From assembly GCA_050181465.1 (NCBI GenBank), contig JBFXDD010000023.1, positions 1-64,000 on the forward strand: DNA of 64,000 bases, written 5' to 3'. Source of the DNA: JACRLW01 sp050181465 (GTDB lineage: Bacteria > Planctomycetota > UBA1135 > UBA2386). How positions within the stretch are numbered: the first letter of the stretch is position 1; each line of letters begins with the position of its first letter. A program made the position numbers and the translations under genes. The notes beneath the pieces were generated by a model that made no database searches, was not told where the DNA came from, and was given only the letters and a program-made list of their open reading frames with translations. Positions 25,622 to 32,958 of this stretch are shown here, piece after piece.

Positions 25622-26590
25622 TCAACGGCTGAGCACTCGGCCCAGCGCGGCGAGACCGGTCGCGCTCTGAATCTCTCGCAGCAGCGCGATCACTTTGGGG
25701 TCGTGTGGATCGGCGTAGCCGAGAACGATCGGGAAGGCGAAGGGATAGACCCCGGTCCGGTGGGCGCCGAGGCTCGGTCGCTGAAAGTCGATCGCGAGCA
25801 TTCGAACGCGACTGTCGGCTTCCGCCGTTGCCAGCGCGACCACCGCGAGTGCGCGCGGATCCTGAGCGACGACTTCCAGTCGCGCCGCATCCGACTCGAG
25901 CGAGTCCTTCGCGCGCGCCAGTCGATCGCCGGCGATCAGGGTGCGCGCGATGATGTCCGCGGTGGGTCCGGCGGTGGGCAAGACGAGCCGGATGCTGCCC
26001 GGTTCGCCGCCGAGTTGAGACCAGTCGGTGAGACTGCCGCGCAGGACGTCCCGCATCTGTGAACGATCGATCGAGTCGAGCCGCTGCGATGGGTGCACGG
26101 CGAGCACGAGCACGACGTCGCCGAGCCGGACCTCACCGAGCCCGCGAGCCCGCTCGGGTGGCGATGCTTCTCGCGTCATGAGCGCGGCCTGAGCACGCCG
26201 GTCGAGCACGCGTTCGAACGCATCCATGACCATCCCGCCGGCCCAATCCGCACGATCGGGACCGCGTCCGATGGATCGCATGGCCCCTTCGATCAGCGGA
26301 CGTGCGGCGCCTTCGATCGCCAACCGCAGGGGATCCCGTGCAGCTTGGTGCAGCCGAGAGATCTCTCCCATGGGAGCGGACGGCGCCGGGAACTCGGCAG
26401 CCTCCCAGTGCGGATCCGGAGTCGTGGATTCGGGCGCCACGCTCCGTCGTGCGACGGCCTGCGGGAGCTCGTCCTCGACTCGAGAGTCGAGAACGCTCGG
26501 CGGCGAGCCCTTCGGTGGGGATGGAACCGCCCCGAGCCCCAAGCCCATCAGCACGGCCGCGACCGCGGCGAGTGTCGTTTTCTCCTGCAT
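25622..26590 (-). CDS. Exported PstS-like (phosphate-binding PBP superfamily) protein
   Basis: The 322-residue protein has a signal peptide (~1-21) and a Pro/Ser-rich linker, then a domain that follows the PstS-like pattern: an Ala/Arg-rich helix, the strand VVLVLAVHPSQ, the SQMRDVLRGSLTDWSQLGG segment where phosphate-binding proteins have the I-F-G-T-I-W-x-x-L region, LVLPTAGPT, and a C-terminal YPFAFPIVLGYA strand. The domain is degenerate and no pst transporter genes are nearby, so it may act as a stand-alone binding or adhesion protein. It is divergent from the gene at 26811. Confidence 0.66.
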   Translation of the reverse strand: MQEKTTLAAVAAVLMGLGLGAVPSPPKGSPPSVLDSRVEDELPQAVARRSVAPESTTPDPHWEAAEFPAPSAPMGEISRLHQAARDPLRLAIEGAARPLIEGAMRSIGRGPDRADWAGGMVMDAFERVLDRRAQAALMTREASPPERARGLGEVRLGDVVLVLAVHPSQRLDSIDRSQMRDVLRGSLTDWSQLGGEPGSIRLVLPTAGPTADIIARTLIAGDRLARAKDSLESDAARLEVVAQDPRALAVVALATAEADSRVRMLAIDFQRPSLGAHRTGVYPFAFPIVLGYADPHDPKVIALLREIQSATGLAALGRVLSR

Positions 26591-26810
26591 CCCTGGATAC
26601 CCCTGTCGAATCGCGATTCAGCGATCGCCCGGCATTGGGCCGGGACGCTGGCTTCTTCGACAGCGGGGGGCGGGAGCGTGGACTCCTGCGACACGAAGCG
26701 GTCTCGAATCGGATCGGCCGCCGCACTCCTCGATGGCAAGGCGACCCGGTGGACGGCACGATCCAGGCTCCGACCGCCCTCGTTCGTCCCTCGCGCTCGC
26801 CCACGATCCC

Positions 26811-27215
26811 ATGACTGCCGCCGGAGCTGGAGCTGGAGCTGCTGCGGCCGCGGCCGCAGTCGCCGCGATGATGCGCGAAGAGGAAGAGGAGACTCCCTAC
26901 ATGCAAGACGACCTGCACGGCGACTTCGAGTTCAAGATCCTCCGCTCGAACTCCGCGGCGTTTCGCAAACCGGAGGTGTTGCAGCAAGCCTTGGAGGAAG
27001 AGGCACTCGCCGGCTGGGTGCTGCTCGAGAAGCTGGACAACTCGCGACTGCGATTGAAGCGGAAGCGCGGTTCAGGGCATCGCGACCTCACGGCTGCCAT
27101 CGATCCGTACCGCACCTACTTCGGACTCGGCAATGGTGCGCTTGCGGCCATCGTGATCGGAGTGATCGCGGTCGTCCTCGGCGTCGTCGTGACGATCGTC
27201 GCAATCGTCAGGTAG
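26811..27215 (+). CDS. Small protein with C-terminal membrane anchor
   Basis: The 134-residue protein has an Ala/Gly-rich start, an acidic patch (MREEEEE), a ~65-residue alpha/beta domain (FEFKILRSNSAAFRKPE, LEEEALAGWVLLEKL, LRLKRKRG) and a membrane segment at ~108-133. The central domain corresponds to a family of short bacterial proteins predicted to be cytoplasmic and membrane-tethered; no function is known to me. The stop TAG overlaps the edge of repeat copy C. Start ATG 26811 is the first in-frame ATG after a non-protein-like stretch. Confidence 0.62.
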   Translation: MTAAGAGAGAAAAAAAVAAMMREEEEETPYMQDDLHGDFEFKILRSNSAAFRKPEVLQQALEEEALAGWVLLEKLDNSRLRLKRKRGSGHRDLTAAIDPYRTYFGLGNGALAAIVIGVIAVVLGVVVTIVAIVR

Positions 27216-27392
27216 TCCCGACGATCCGTGACCGTTGTCGCGAGATCGACGCAGATCGGTGCTCGGCAAGGAGCTGCGTTCGGCGAGGAACGGAGCGTGA
27301 CCTTGGCTACGCAGTCAGAGAGGAGTGGACGTAGCGACGCCGCCGGGCGCGCGTTGCGGCGATCGCACCAGACGGTCACGAATCGCTCGGGC
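27216..27392. repeat. Dispersed hairpin repeat, copy C (long form, inverted orientation)
   Basis: A 177-bp element between two convergent genes. Arms begin CCCGACGATCCGTGACCGT and end ACGGTCACGAATCGCTCGGG. The inner stem CGTGACCGT / ACGGTCACG differs from copy A (CGTGAACGT / ACGTTCACG) by an A-T to C-G change on both sides, so pairing is kept. The centre shares CGCCGGGCGCGC and AAGGAGCTGCGT with copies D/E when read on the opposite strand. Confidence 0.8.
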
Positions 27393-27401
27393 GAGGCCGG
27401 C

Positions 27402-27728
27402 TCAGCCCATCGACAGCACGTAACCCAACGCGGCGCTGAGCAGATTGGCCGCAATCGAGAGGCCGACGGCGCGGGGGCCGTTGGTCGGAAGGATCGCTGA
27501 GTAACCGATCGCTTCGAATGCTGTCGCGAACATCTCGACGAGCGGGAAGCCGAGATATCCGTTCCACGACAGCAAGGTGAAGATCGGATGGGTCACACAA
27601 TTCAACGCCAGGCAGACCGCGATGGCTCGACGTCGGTGTCCTCGCTTCGTGAGTCCCGCGATCACCGCCGACTCGAGCGCCACGGTCGCGAGAAGCAACG
27701 GCAGGTAAGCGAGCAACATCGCGATCAT
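27402..27728 (-). CDS. Small membrane protein
   Basis: The 108-residue protein has three or four hydrophobic segments (~3-22, 34-52, 62-78, 86-104) with short basic loops. No family was recognised. Its ATG overlaps the stop of the upstream gene (ATGA, 27725-27728), so it is translationally coupled to the single-pass exported protein and the two are likely to act together at the membrane. Confidence 0.62.
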   Translation of the reverse strand: MIAMLLAYLPLLLATVALESAVIAGLTKRGHRRRAIAVCLALNCVTHPIFTLLSWNGYLGFPLVEMFATAFEAIGYSAILPTNGPRAVGLSIAANLLSAALGYVLSMG

Positions 27729-28282
27729 GCAGAAGCGTTCGTCATGACGTCGTTGCGGCGAGTCCTGCCGAGATACATCAGCCCGGCGACACCCACGCTC
27801 GCGACGAGGATGAGCGGCCAGAAGTACGATCCACTCAACTCGCGGCCCGAGGTGTCCAGTCGACGCTCCCCGAGAGTCTCGAACTCGATCGACGACTCCG
27901 TGACTCTGGTGATGCGGAGCGAGGTCTCGACGATCGCGAGCGGATGACTCGCCGGCACGGACCGGACTTCGGTGACGGGTACCGCTTGCCGCGGCCAGGG
28001 CCCGTCCGGGTCGAGCTTGCCGCCGGCCGGTGGGAGCGTCGCCGTGCCCGGCAAGGCCACGATCTTGGTTCCGTACTTGTTCGAGAAGCGAAACGGCTCA
28101 CCGGGCTGGATTGCGTGCACGCCGGAGAAACCGTGGGTGGGAGTCGCCACGAACTGGAACGGCAGCGCTTCCCGATCCCACTCCAGGATCAGGCGATGCT
28201 CGACGTTCTTCTCTCCCGGCACCATGACGTCCATTCCCCCGGGTGTGGCGAAGAGCAAACCGACGCAAAGGAGACTGCGCAT
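27725..28282 (-). CDS. Signal-anchored exported protein with C-terminal membrane segment
   Basis: The 185-residue protein has a short signal peptide, a ~120-residue periplasmic beta-rich domain (LILEWDREALPFQFVATP, then EPFRFSNKYGTKIVALPG) and a membrane segment near 153-170 (YFWPLILVASVGVAGL) followed by a short basic tail. It shows no known motif. It is first in a two-gene unit with the small membrane protein. Confidence 0.62.
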   Translation of the reverse strand: MRSLLCVGLLFATPGGMDVMVPGEKNVEHRLILEWDREALPFQFVATPTHGFSGVHAIQPGEPFRFSNKYGTKIVALPGTATLPPAGGKLDPDGPWPRQAVPVTEVRSVPASHPLAIVETSLRITRVTESSIEFETLGERRLDTSGRELSGSYFWPLILVASVGVAGLMYLGRTRRNDVMTNASA

Positions 28283-28399
28283 GCGGTGCCTGGGGTGGCC
28301 GACGTCGCTCTTTGCGTGTCGACGACCCCGTCATTTGGCAGGGCGCCTGGACCGACCACCCGCGCGCGCCTGACCCTGATCGAGGCCGGGGGCGTTCTT

Positions 28400-28457
28400 G
28401 GACAAAATGTCCTTGATCGCAGCCAATCTTGACACGGCCATTCGGGTCGCTTAGACC
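28400..28457 (+). promoter_or_regulatory. Candidate promoter and operator of pdxR
   Basis: GGACA-AAA-TGTCC (28400-28412) is a perfect short inverted repeat. It is followed by TTGACA (28429-28434), an exact -35 consensus, and after 17 bp by TAGACC, a weak -10. The position before a MocR-type regulator gene fits an autoregulatory site. The promoter call rests mainly on the TTGACA match; binding of PdxR to the palindrome is inference. Confidence 0.35.
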
Positions 28458-28467
28458 GCCTCCCGCC

Positions 28468-29952
28468 ATGCTCCGCGCCGCCGGCCTTCCGATGCTCGAT
28501 CCTGCAACCGGCCTATCGCCGGCGGAGCAGATCGCAGCGCATTACCGGGGCGCGGTTGCCAGCGGCACTCTGGCCCCGGGGGATCGCCTGCCGCCCATCC
28601 GCGCGGTGGCGGAGGCCCTGGGACTGACCCGCGCGGTCGTGCAGTCGGCATATCGTCAGTTGGTGGAAGACAAGGTGGTGCGGGCGACCGTCGGCCGCGG
28701 CACCGAAGTTCTCGGGACGGCGGGCGCCCCGCCGAGCCGCGCGCCGATCGCGCGGGTCGCGCTCCAAGCGATGCACGTGCTCGAGCGCGCCCCTCGCCAA
28801 CCGCAGGCGGATCCGAGCGACGAACTGATCGCGGACTTCGGCAGCCTCGCCCCCGACCCCGCGACCATGCCGGTCGACGAGATCGCGGATGCCCTTCGCG
28901 CCGCGCTCCGCGAGGACGGCGCCCAGTTGTTGGGCTACGGCGATCCGGCCGGTCACGAAGGGCTGCGCGCTGCGCTCGCAGCCCGTCATGTCGATCGGGG
29001 GCTTGGGGACCGTGCTCGCGTGCTGGTCACCAGCGGTGCCCAGCAGGGCATCGATTTGGTCCTGCGTTCGCTGACCGATCCCGGCGATGCCGTGGCGGTC
29101 GCGTTGCCGACCTACCCGCAGCTCTTCGGCGCGCTCGCCGCGCACGACCTGCAACTCGTACCCGTGCCGATGCGCGGTGCAGCTCTCGACCTCGATGCGC
29201 TCCGCGAAGTATTGCCGCGCGTGCGACTGGTCTACGTCATGCCGACGTTCCACAACCCGACGGGCTTGACGATGGACCTGCCCGCGCGGCGCGCTCTCAT
29301 GGCCGCGCTCGGGGACTCGGATGTCTGGCTCTGCGAAGACGAGGTGGAGTGCGAACTTCGCATCGACGGTGAAGACCTACCGACTCTCCAGTCGCTGGAT
29401 GCGCGCGGTCGAACGGTCGTGGTTCGATCGTTCAGCAAGGGACTGTTCCCCGGGGTTCGGTTGGGTTGGATCGAGGCCTCGCCCGAGTGGATCGCGCCGA
29501 TGGCGGCGCTCAAGCGCTTCGCCGATATCGAGTGCAGTCCTCTGTTGCAGGCGGCGCTGCTGCGCTTGATCGATTCCGGAGTACTCGATCGCAACCTCGC
29601 GATGCTGCGCGATCAACTCAAGGAGAAGCACCGCGTCATGCAAGCTGCGCTCCAGCGCTGGATGCCTGCGAGTGTCCGTTGGACGACTCCCGAAGGTGGA
29701 CTGTCGATGTGGATCGAGTTGCCTTCGCACGTCGATGCTCGCGAGCTTGCCCGCGCTGCTGCTCGGGATGGTGTGGTCGCCACTCCCGGCGACATCTTCC
29801 TACCCAGACCACATGCCTCGAACGGATTGCGATTGGCATTGTCGCGGGTGTCCCTCGCGGCGATCGATGCCGGCGTACGAGTGCTCGCCGAGCACGTCCG
29901 CGAAGCGACTTCGTCGACCACACCGATTCGGTCCGTCCCACTCCTCCTTTGA
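28468..29952 (+). CDS. pdxR: MocR/PdxR-type GntR regulator with aminotransferase domain
   Basis: The 494-residue regulator has an N-terminal GntR winged helix (~15-85; SGTLAPGDRLPPIRAVAEA is the classic recognition region) and a fold-type I aminotransferase domain (~110-490). The PLP lysine is in SFSKGLFPGVRLG near residue 330. MocR proteins of the PdxR kind sense PLP and control pdxST, and here pdxS starts 46 bp downstream on the same strand, which supports the assignment. Same-strand placement is less common than the divergent arrangement. ATG 28468 was chosen over the TTG at 28429 because that TTG lies in the likely -35 box. Confidence 0.85.
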   Translation: MLRAAGLPMLDPATGLSPAEQIAAHYRGAVASGTLAPGDRLPPIRAVAEALGLTRAVVQSAYRQLVEDKVVRATVGRGTEVLGTAGAPPSRAPIARVALQAMHVLERAPRQPQADPSDELIADFGSLAPDPATMPVDEIADALRAALREDGAQLLGYGDPAGHEGLRAALAARHVDRGLGDRARVLVTSGAQQGIDLVLRSLTDPGDAVAVALPTYPQLFGALAAHDLQLVPVPMRGAALDLDALREVLPRVRLVYVMPTFHNPTGLTMDLPARRALMAALGDSDVWLCEDEVECELRIDGEDLPTLQSLDARGRTVVVRSFSKGLFPGVRLGWIEASPEWIAPMAALKRFADIECSPLLQAALLRLIDSGVLDRNLAMLRDQLKEKHRVMQAALQRWMPASVRWTTPEGGLSMWIELPSHVDARELARAAARDGVVATPGDIFLPRPHASNGLRLALSRVSLAAIDAGVRVLAEHVREATSSTTPIRSVPLLL

Positions 29953-29998
29953 AGCGAGCTTCAATTCCAAGTCTCACGCCAGCGAACGACTTCCCATC

Positions 29999-30910
29999 AT
30001 GACCCGAGTCAATCCCGAGGTTCCCGGTTTCACTCCCGAAGAGGTCCGCAGCAAGATCGGCTTCTGCGAACAACTCAAGGGCGGCGTCATCATGGACGTC
30101 GTCGACGCCGAGCAGGCGCGGATTGCCGAAGAGGCGGGGGCAGTGGCCGTCATGGCGCTCGAGCGAGTGCCGTCGGACATCCGGCGCGACGGCGGTGTCG
30201 CTCGAATGTCCGATCCGCGCCTCATCAAGGAGATCCAGGCCGCGGTGAGCATTCCGGTGATGGCCAAAGTGCGTATCGGGCACTTCGTGGAAGCACAGAT
30301 CCTCGAAGCGCTCGAGGTCGACTGCATCGACGAGAGTGAAGTGCTGACTCCGGCGGATGAAGAGTTCCATGTGGAGAAGCGCGTGTTCAAGACGCCGTTC
30401 GTGTGCGGTTGTCGCGATCTCGGGGAGGCGTTGCGACGCATCCACGAGGGCGCCGCGATGATTCGCACGAAGGGCGAGGCTGGAACCGGCAACGTGGTGG
30501 AAGCCGTGCGACACATGCGGGCACTGATGTCGGGCATTCGCGGGCTTCGCGGTCTCGATGCTCGTGCGCTGGAGAAGAAGGCGACGGAGTATCGGGTTCC
30601 GGTCGAACTCGTCCTGTGGGTGGCGGAAGCCCAGCGGCTGCCGGTCCCGAACTTCTCGGCCGGTGGGATCGCGACCCCCGCCGACGCTGCGTTGATGATG
30701 CAGCTCGGTGCGGAAGCGGTGTTCGTCGGGAGCGGGATCTTCAAGTCGTCCGATCCCGCCTCGCGCGCGCGCGCGATCGTCAAGGCCGCGGCGAACTTCG
30801 AGAACCCGAGCGCACTCGCGGAGGCGTCTTCCGGACTCGGGGCACCGATGAGCGGCCTCGATGTCCGTACCATGGACGAGAGTCAGAAGTTCGCGCCGCG
30901 CGGCTGGTGA
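29999..30910 (+). CDS. pdxS: Pyridoxal 5'-phosphate synthase, synthase subunit
   Basis: PdxS builds PLP from ribose 5-phosphate, glyceraldehyde 3-phosphate and ammonia in the DXP-independent pathway, as a dodecamer with PdxT. The 303-residue length is usual. The GGVIMDVVDAEQARIAEEAG start, VMAKVRIGHFVEA with the first catalytic lysine, and MIRTKGEAGTGNV with the second are all intact. VFVGSGIFKS closes the phosphate-binding site. pdxT follows after 3 bp. Confidence 0.96.
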   Translation: MTRVNPEVPGFTPEEVRSKIGFCEQLKGGVIMDVVDAEQARIAEEAGAVAVMALERVPSDIRRDGGVARMSDPRLIKEIQAAVSIPVMAKVRIGHFVEAQILEALEVDCIDESEVLTPADEEFHVEKRVFKTPFVCGCRDLGEALRRIHEGAAMIRTKGEAGTGNVVEAVRHMRALMSGIRGLRGLDARALEKKATEYRVPVELVLWVAEAQRLPVPNFSAGGIATPADAALMMQLGAEAVFVGSGIFKSSDPASRARAIVKAAANFENPSALAEASSGLGAPMSGLDVRTMDESQKFAPRGW

Positions 30911-30913
30911 CGC

Positions 30914-31567
30914 ATGGATACTCGGCCATGTGTCGGGGTGCTCGCCGTGCAGGGTGACGTGCGCGAGCATGAGACCGCGCTTCGCGAGTTCGGACTCGCG
31001 ACACGGCTGGTCCGACGCCCCGACCATCTGCATGGACTGGCGGGACTCGCAATGCCCGGCGGCGAGAGCAGCACGATGCTCAAGCTGCTCGCGATCCAGG
31101 AACTCGAGTCACCGCTCGGCGAGTTTCTGCGTTCCGGCAAGCCGGTCCTCGCGACGTGTGCGGGTCTCATCTTGTGTGCTCGCGAGGTCTTCAATCCGCG
31201 GCAACGGAGTTACGGGGTTCTCGATGTCACCGTCGAACGCAATGGATTCGGTCGACAGATCCATTCCGGAACCTTCAAGCTGAGCACACGCGGTCGCGCG
31301 GGACTGCCGGATCCGATGTCGGGCGTGTTCATTCGTGCACCGCGCATCGCGGCAGTCGGACCCGATTGCGAGGTTCTCGCCGAGCGGAACGGCGAAGCTG
31401 TCCTCGTGCGGCAAGGTGCCGTCCTTGGCGCCTGCTTTCATCCTGAGTTGGAGAGTCGCCACCCGGTGACCGAGTTGTTCGTTCGATCGGTGCAACTGTC
31501 GTCGGGATTGCAGTCGGCTCCACTTCCGCCCGAGCGATCCGGAATCGAACGCTCCGCGCACGCATGA
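30914..31567 (+). CDS. pdxT: Pyridoxal 5'-phosphate synthase, glutaminase subunit
   Basis: PdxT hydrolyses glutamine and passes ammonia to PdxS. The 217-residue class I glutaminase has GVLAVQGDVREH at the N-terminus, MPGGESSTM around residue 50, the catalytic Cys in ATCAGLILCA, and the His/Glu pair in CFHPELE. A ~25-residue C-terminal extension is not typical. The stop overlaps the next ATG by 4 bp. Confidence 0.95.
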   Translation: MDTRPCVGVLAVQGDVREHETALREFGLATRLVRRPDHLHGLAGLAMPGGESSTMLKLLAIQELESPLGEFLRSGKPVLATCAGLILCAREVFNPRQRSYGVLDVTVERNGFGRQIHSGTFKLSTRGRAGLPDPMSGVFIRAPRIAAVGPDCEVLAERNGEAVLVRQGAVLGACFHPELESRHPVTELFVRSVQLSSGLQSAPLPPERSGIERSAHA

Positions 31568-32304
31568 AGCTCCTCATCATCAAGACCGGATCGACGATCG
31601 ACATCGTCCGTCGTCGCCGCGGCGACTTCGAGGATTGGTTCCGCGCCTCGCTGGCGATGTCGGAGCGCGAGGCCGTAGTTGTCGCGCCGTTCGCAGGGGA
31701 ACCGCTGCCGCGGCCGAGCGATGTTCCTGCGGTCGTGATCACCGGCTCACCGGCGATGGTGACCGACGAACTCGATTGGAGTGTCGCTCTCGAGGCGTGG
31801 GTGCGCGAGTTCGTCGAGTCGGGCCGCCCTTTGCTCGGCGTCTGTTACGGGCATCAGCTACTCGCCAAGGCTCTCGGAGGAGTGGTGTCCGATCACCCGA
31901 AAGGATCCGAAGTCGGGACGATTCGGGTTCGCTTGAGCGATGCCGGGAAGTCCCACGCACTTCTCGCTGGGATTCCGAACGAGTTCGCGGCGCAGGCCAC
32001 CCACCGGCAATCCGTGATCCGGTTGCCGCAGTCGGCGAGGTTGCTCGCTGGCGGCACCCACGATCCGCACCAGGCTTTCGCGATCGGCGATGAGGCGATC
32101 GGTGTGCAGTTCCATCCCGAGTTCGATGCGGACATCATGCGCGGATACCTCCGGGCGCGCACCGATCCGCTCGCCGGCGAGGGTATCGACGTCGAAGCTG
32201 TGTTGGCGGGTGTGGGCGACACGCCCTTCGCGGCTCAGATCCTCGAGAACTTCCGCGACCGCATCGACTTCGAACGCGAGACGTCGACCCGACCAGCGAT
32301 CTGA
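31564..32304 (+). CDS. Class I glutamine amidotransferase-like protein
   Basis: The 246-residue protein is related to the GuaA N-terminal glutaminase and to gamma-glutamyl hydrolase-like GATases: VVITGSPAMVTD carries the oxyanion region, GVCYGHQLLAKAL the nucleophilic Cys, and GVQFHPEFDADI the His/Glu dyad. It begins inside the pdxT stop codon (ATGA), so translation is coupled to PLP synthesis genes. Stand-alone GATases of this kind often act on unknown amides; a role in PLP metabolism is suggested only by position. Confidence 0.8.
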   Translation: MKLLIIKTGSTIDIVRRRRGDFEDWFRASLAMSEREAVVVAPFAGEPLPRPSDVPAVVITGSPAMVTDELDWSVALEAWVREFVESGRPLLGVCYGHQLLAKALGGVVSDHPKGSEVGTIRVRLSDAGKSHALLAGIPNEFAAQATHRQSVIRLPQSARLLAGGTHDPHQAFAIGDEAIGVQFHPEFDADIMRGYLRARTDPLAGEGIDVEAVLAGVGDTPFAAQILENFRDRIDFERETSTRPAI

Positions 32305-32353
32305 GTCGGCACGAGGCTCACCGACTTCGAGTCGCAACCTTCGCGCGAACCGA

Positions 32354-32366
32354 TAAGTTTCCGGTC
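32354..32366 (+). promoter_or_regulatory. Leaderless-type -10 element of tpx
   Basis: TAAGTT (32354-32359) followed by seven bases and the ATG, identical hexamer and spacing to the SLC13-like and TIR-NB-ARC-TPR genes. The flanking ACCG and CGGT form short inverted arms, as in the SLC13 site. No Shine-Dalgarno sequence is present. Confidence 0.5.
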
Positions 32367-32867
32367 ATGGCTCAAATCACGTTCAAAGGCAACGCCGTCC
32401 ACACGATCGGGAATCTCCCTGCAGTCGGGAGCAAGGCTCCGAGCTTCACGCTGACCGGCAATGCGCTACAGCCGGTGACGAACGGAGAGTTCGCCGGCAA
32501 GAACCTCGTTCTGAACATCTTCCCGAGCATCGACACCGGTGTCTGTGCGGCGTCGGTTCGCAGGTTCAACGTCGAGGCAGCCAAGCTCCCGAACACCGTC
32601 GTTCTGTGCGTCTCGAAGGACCTACCTTTCGCACAGAAGCGGTTTTGCGGTGCCGAGGGCATCGATCGAGTGCAGACGGCGAGTTGGTTTCGCGGTCCGG
32701 ACTTCGGCGTGGCCTACGGGGTCACCATGATCGATGGGCCGCTCGCCGGTTTGTTCGCGCGTGCCGTCGTCGTGATCGACGCGGCAGGGATCGTGCAGCA
32801 CACGGAGTTGGTGCCTGAGATCGCGCAGGAGCCTGACTACGCCGCGACGCTCGCCGTCCTGCGCTGA
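32367..32867 (+). CDS. tpx: Thiol peroxidase (Tpx, atypical 2-Cys peroxiredoxin)
   Basis: Reduces hydrogen peroxide and alkyl hydroperoxides using thioredoxin. The 166-residue length is normal. The peroxidatic C60 lies in IDTGVCAASVRRFN and the resolving C94 in KRFCGAEGI, matching positions 61 and 95 of the Escherichia coli enzyme. The N-terminal KGNAVHTIG and the C-terminal FARAVVVIDAAGIVQH are as in the family. The gene has its own promoter-like element, so it is probably independent of the pdx operon. Confidence 0.95.
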   Translation: MAQITFKGNAVHTIGNLPAVGSKAPSFTLTGNALQPVTNGEFAGKNLVLNIFPSIDTGVCAASVRRFNVEAAKLPNTVVLCVSKDLPFAQKRFCGAEGIDRVQTASWFRGPDFGVAYGVTMIDGPLAGLFARAVVVIDAAGIVQHTELVPEIAQEPDYAATLAVLR

Positions 32868-32927
32868 GCTCGTCGTGCGATGAGTCCGTCGCGCGATGAG
32901 TCTGTCGCGCGCTGAGGTTGTCGTCGG
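32865..32927 (+). repeat. 16-bp tandem repeat beginning at the tpx stop codon
   Basis: Units TGAGCTCGTCGTGCGA, TGAGTCCGTCGCGCGA and TGAGTCTGTCGCGCGC are followed by a diverged fourth copy TGAGGTTGTCGTCGG. The first TGA is the tpx stop. The array lies in the 91-bp gap before the caspase-like gene. No function is apparent. Confidence 0.7.
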
Positions 32928-32958
32928 TCCAAAACGCGGCTCCAAAGCCGTCTGACAC

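Noticed and set aside
29951..29962. GAAGC-GA-GCTTC palindrome between pdxR and pdxS as a terminator
   Set aside because: Only five base pairs with a 2-base loop and no T-run; too weak to call.
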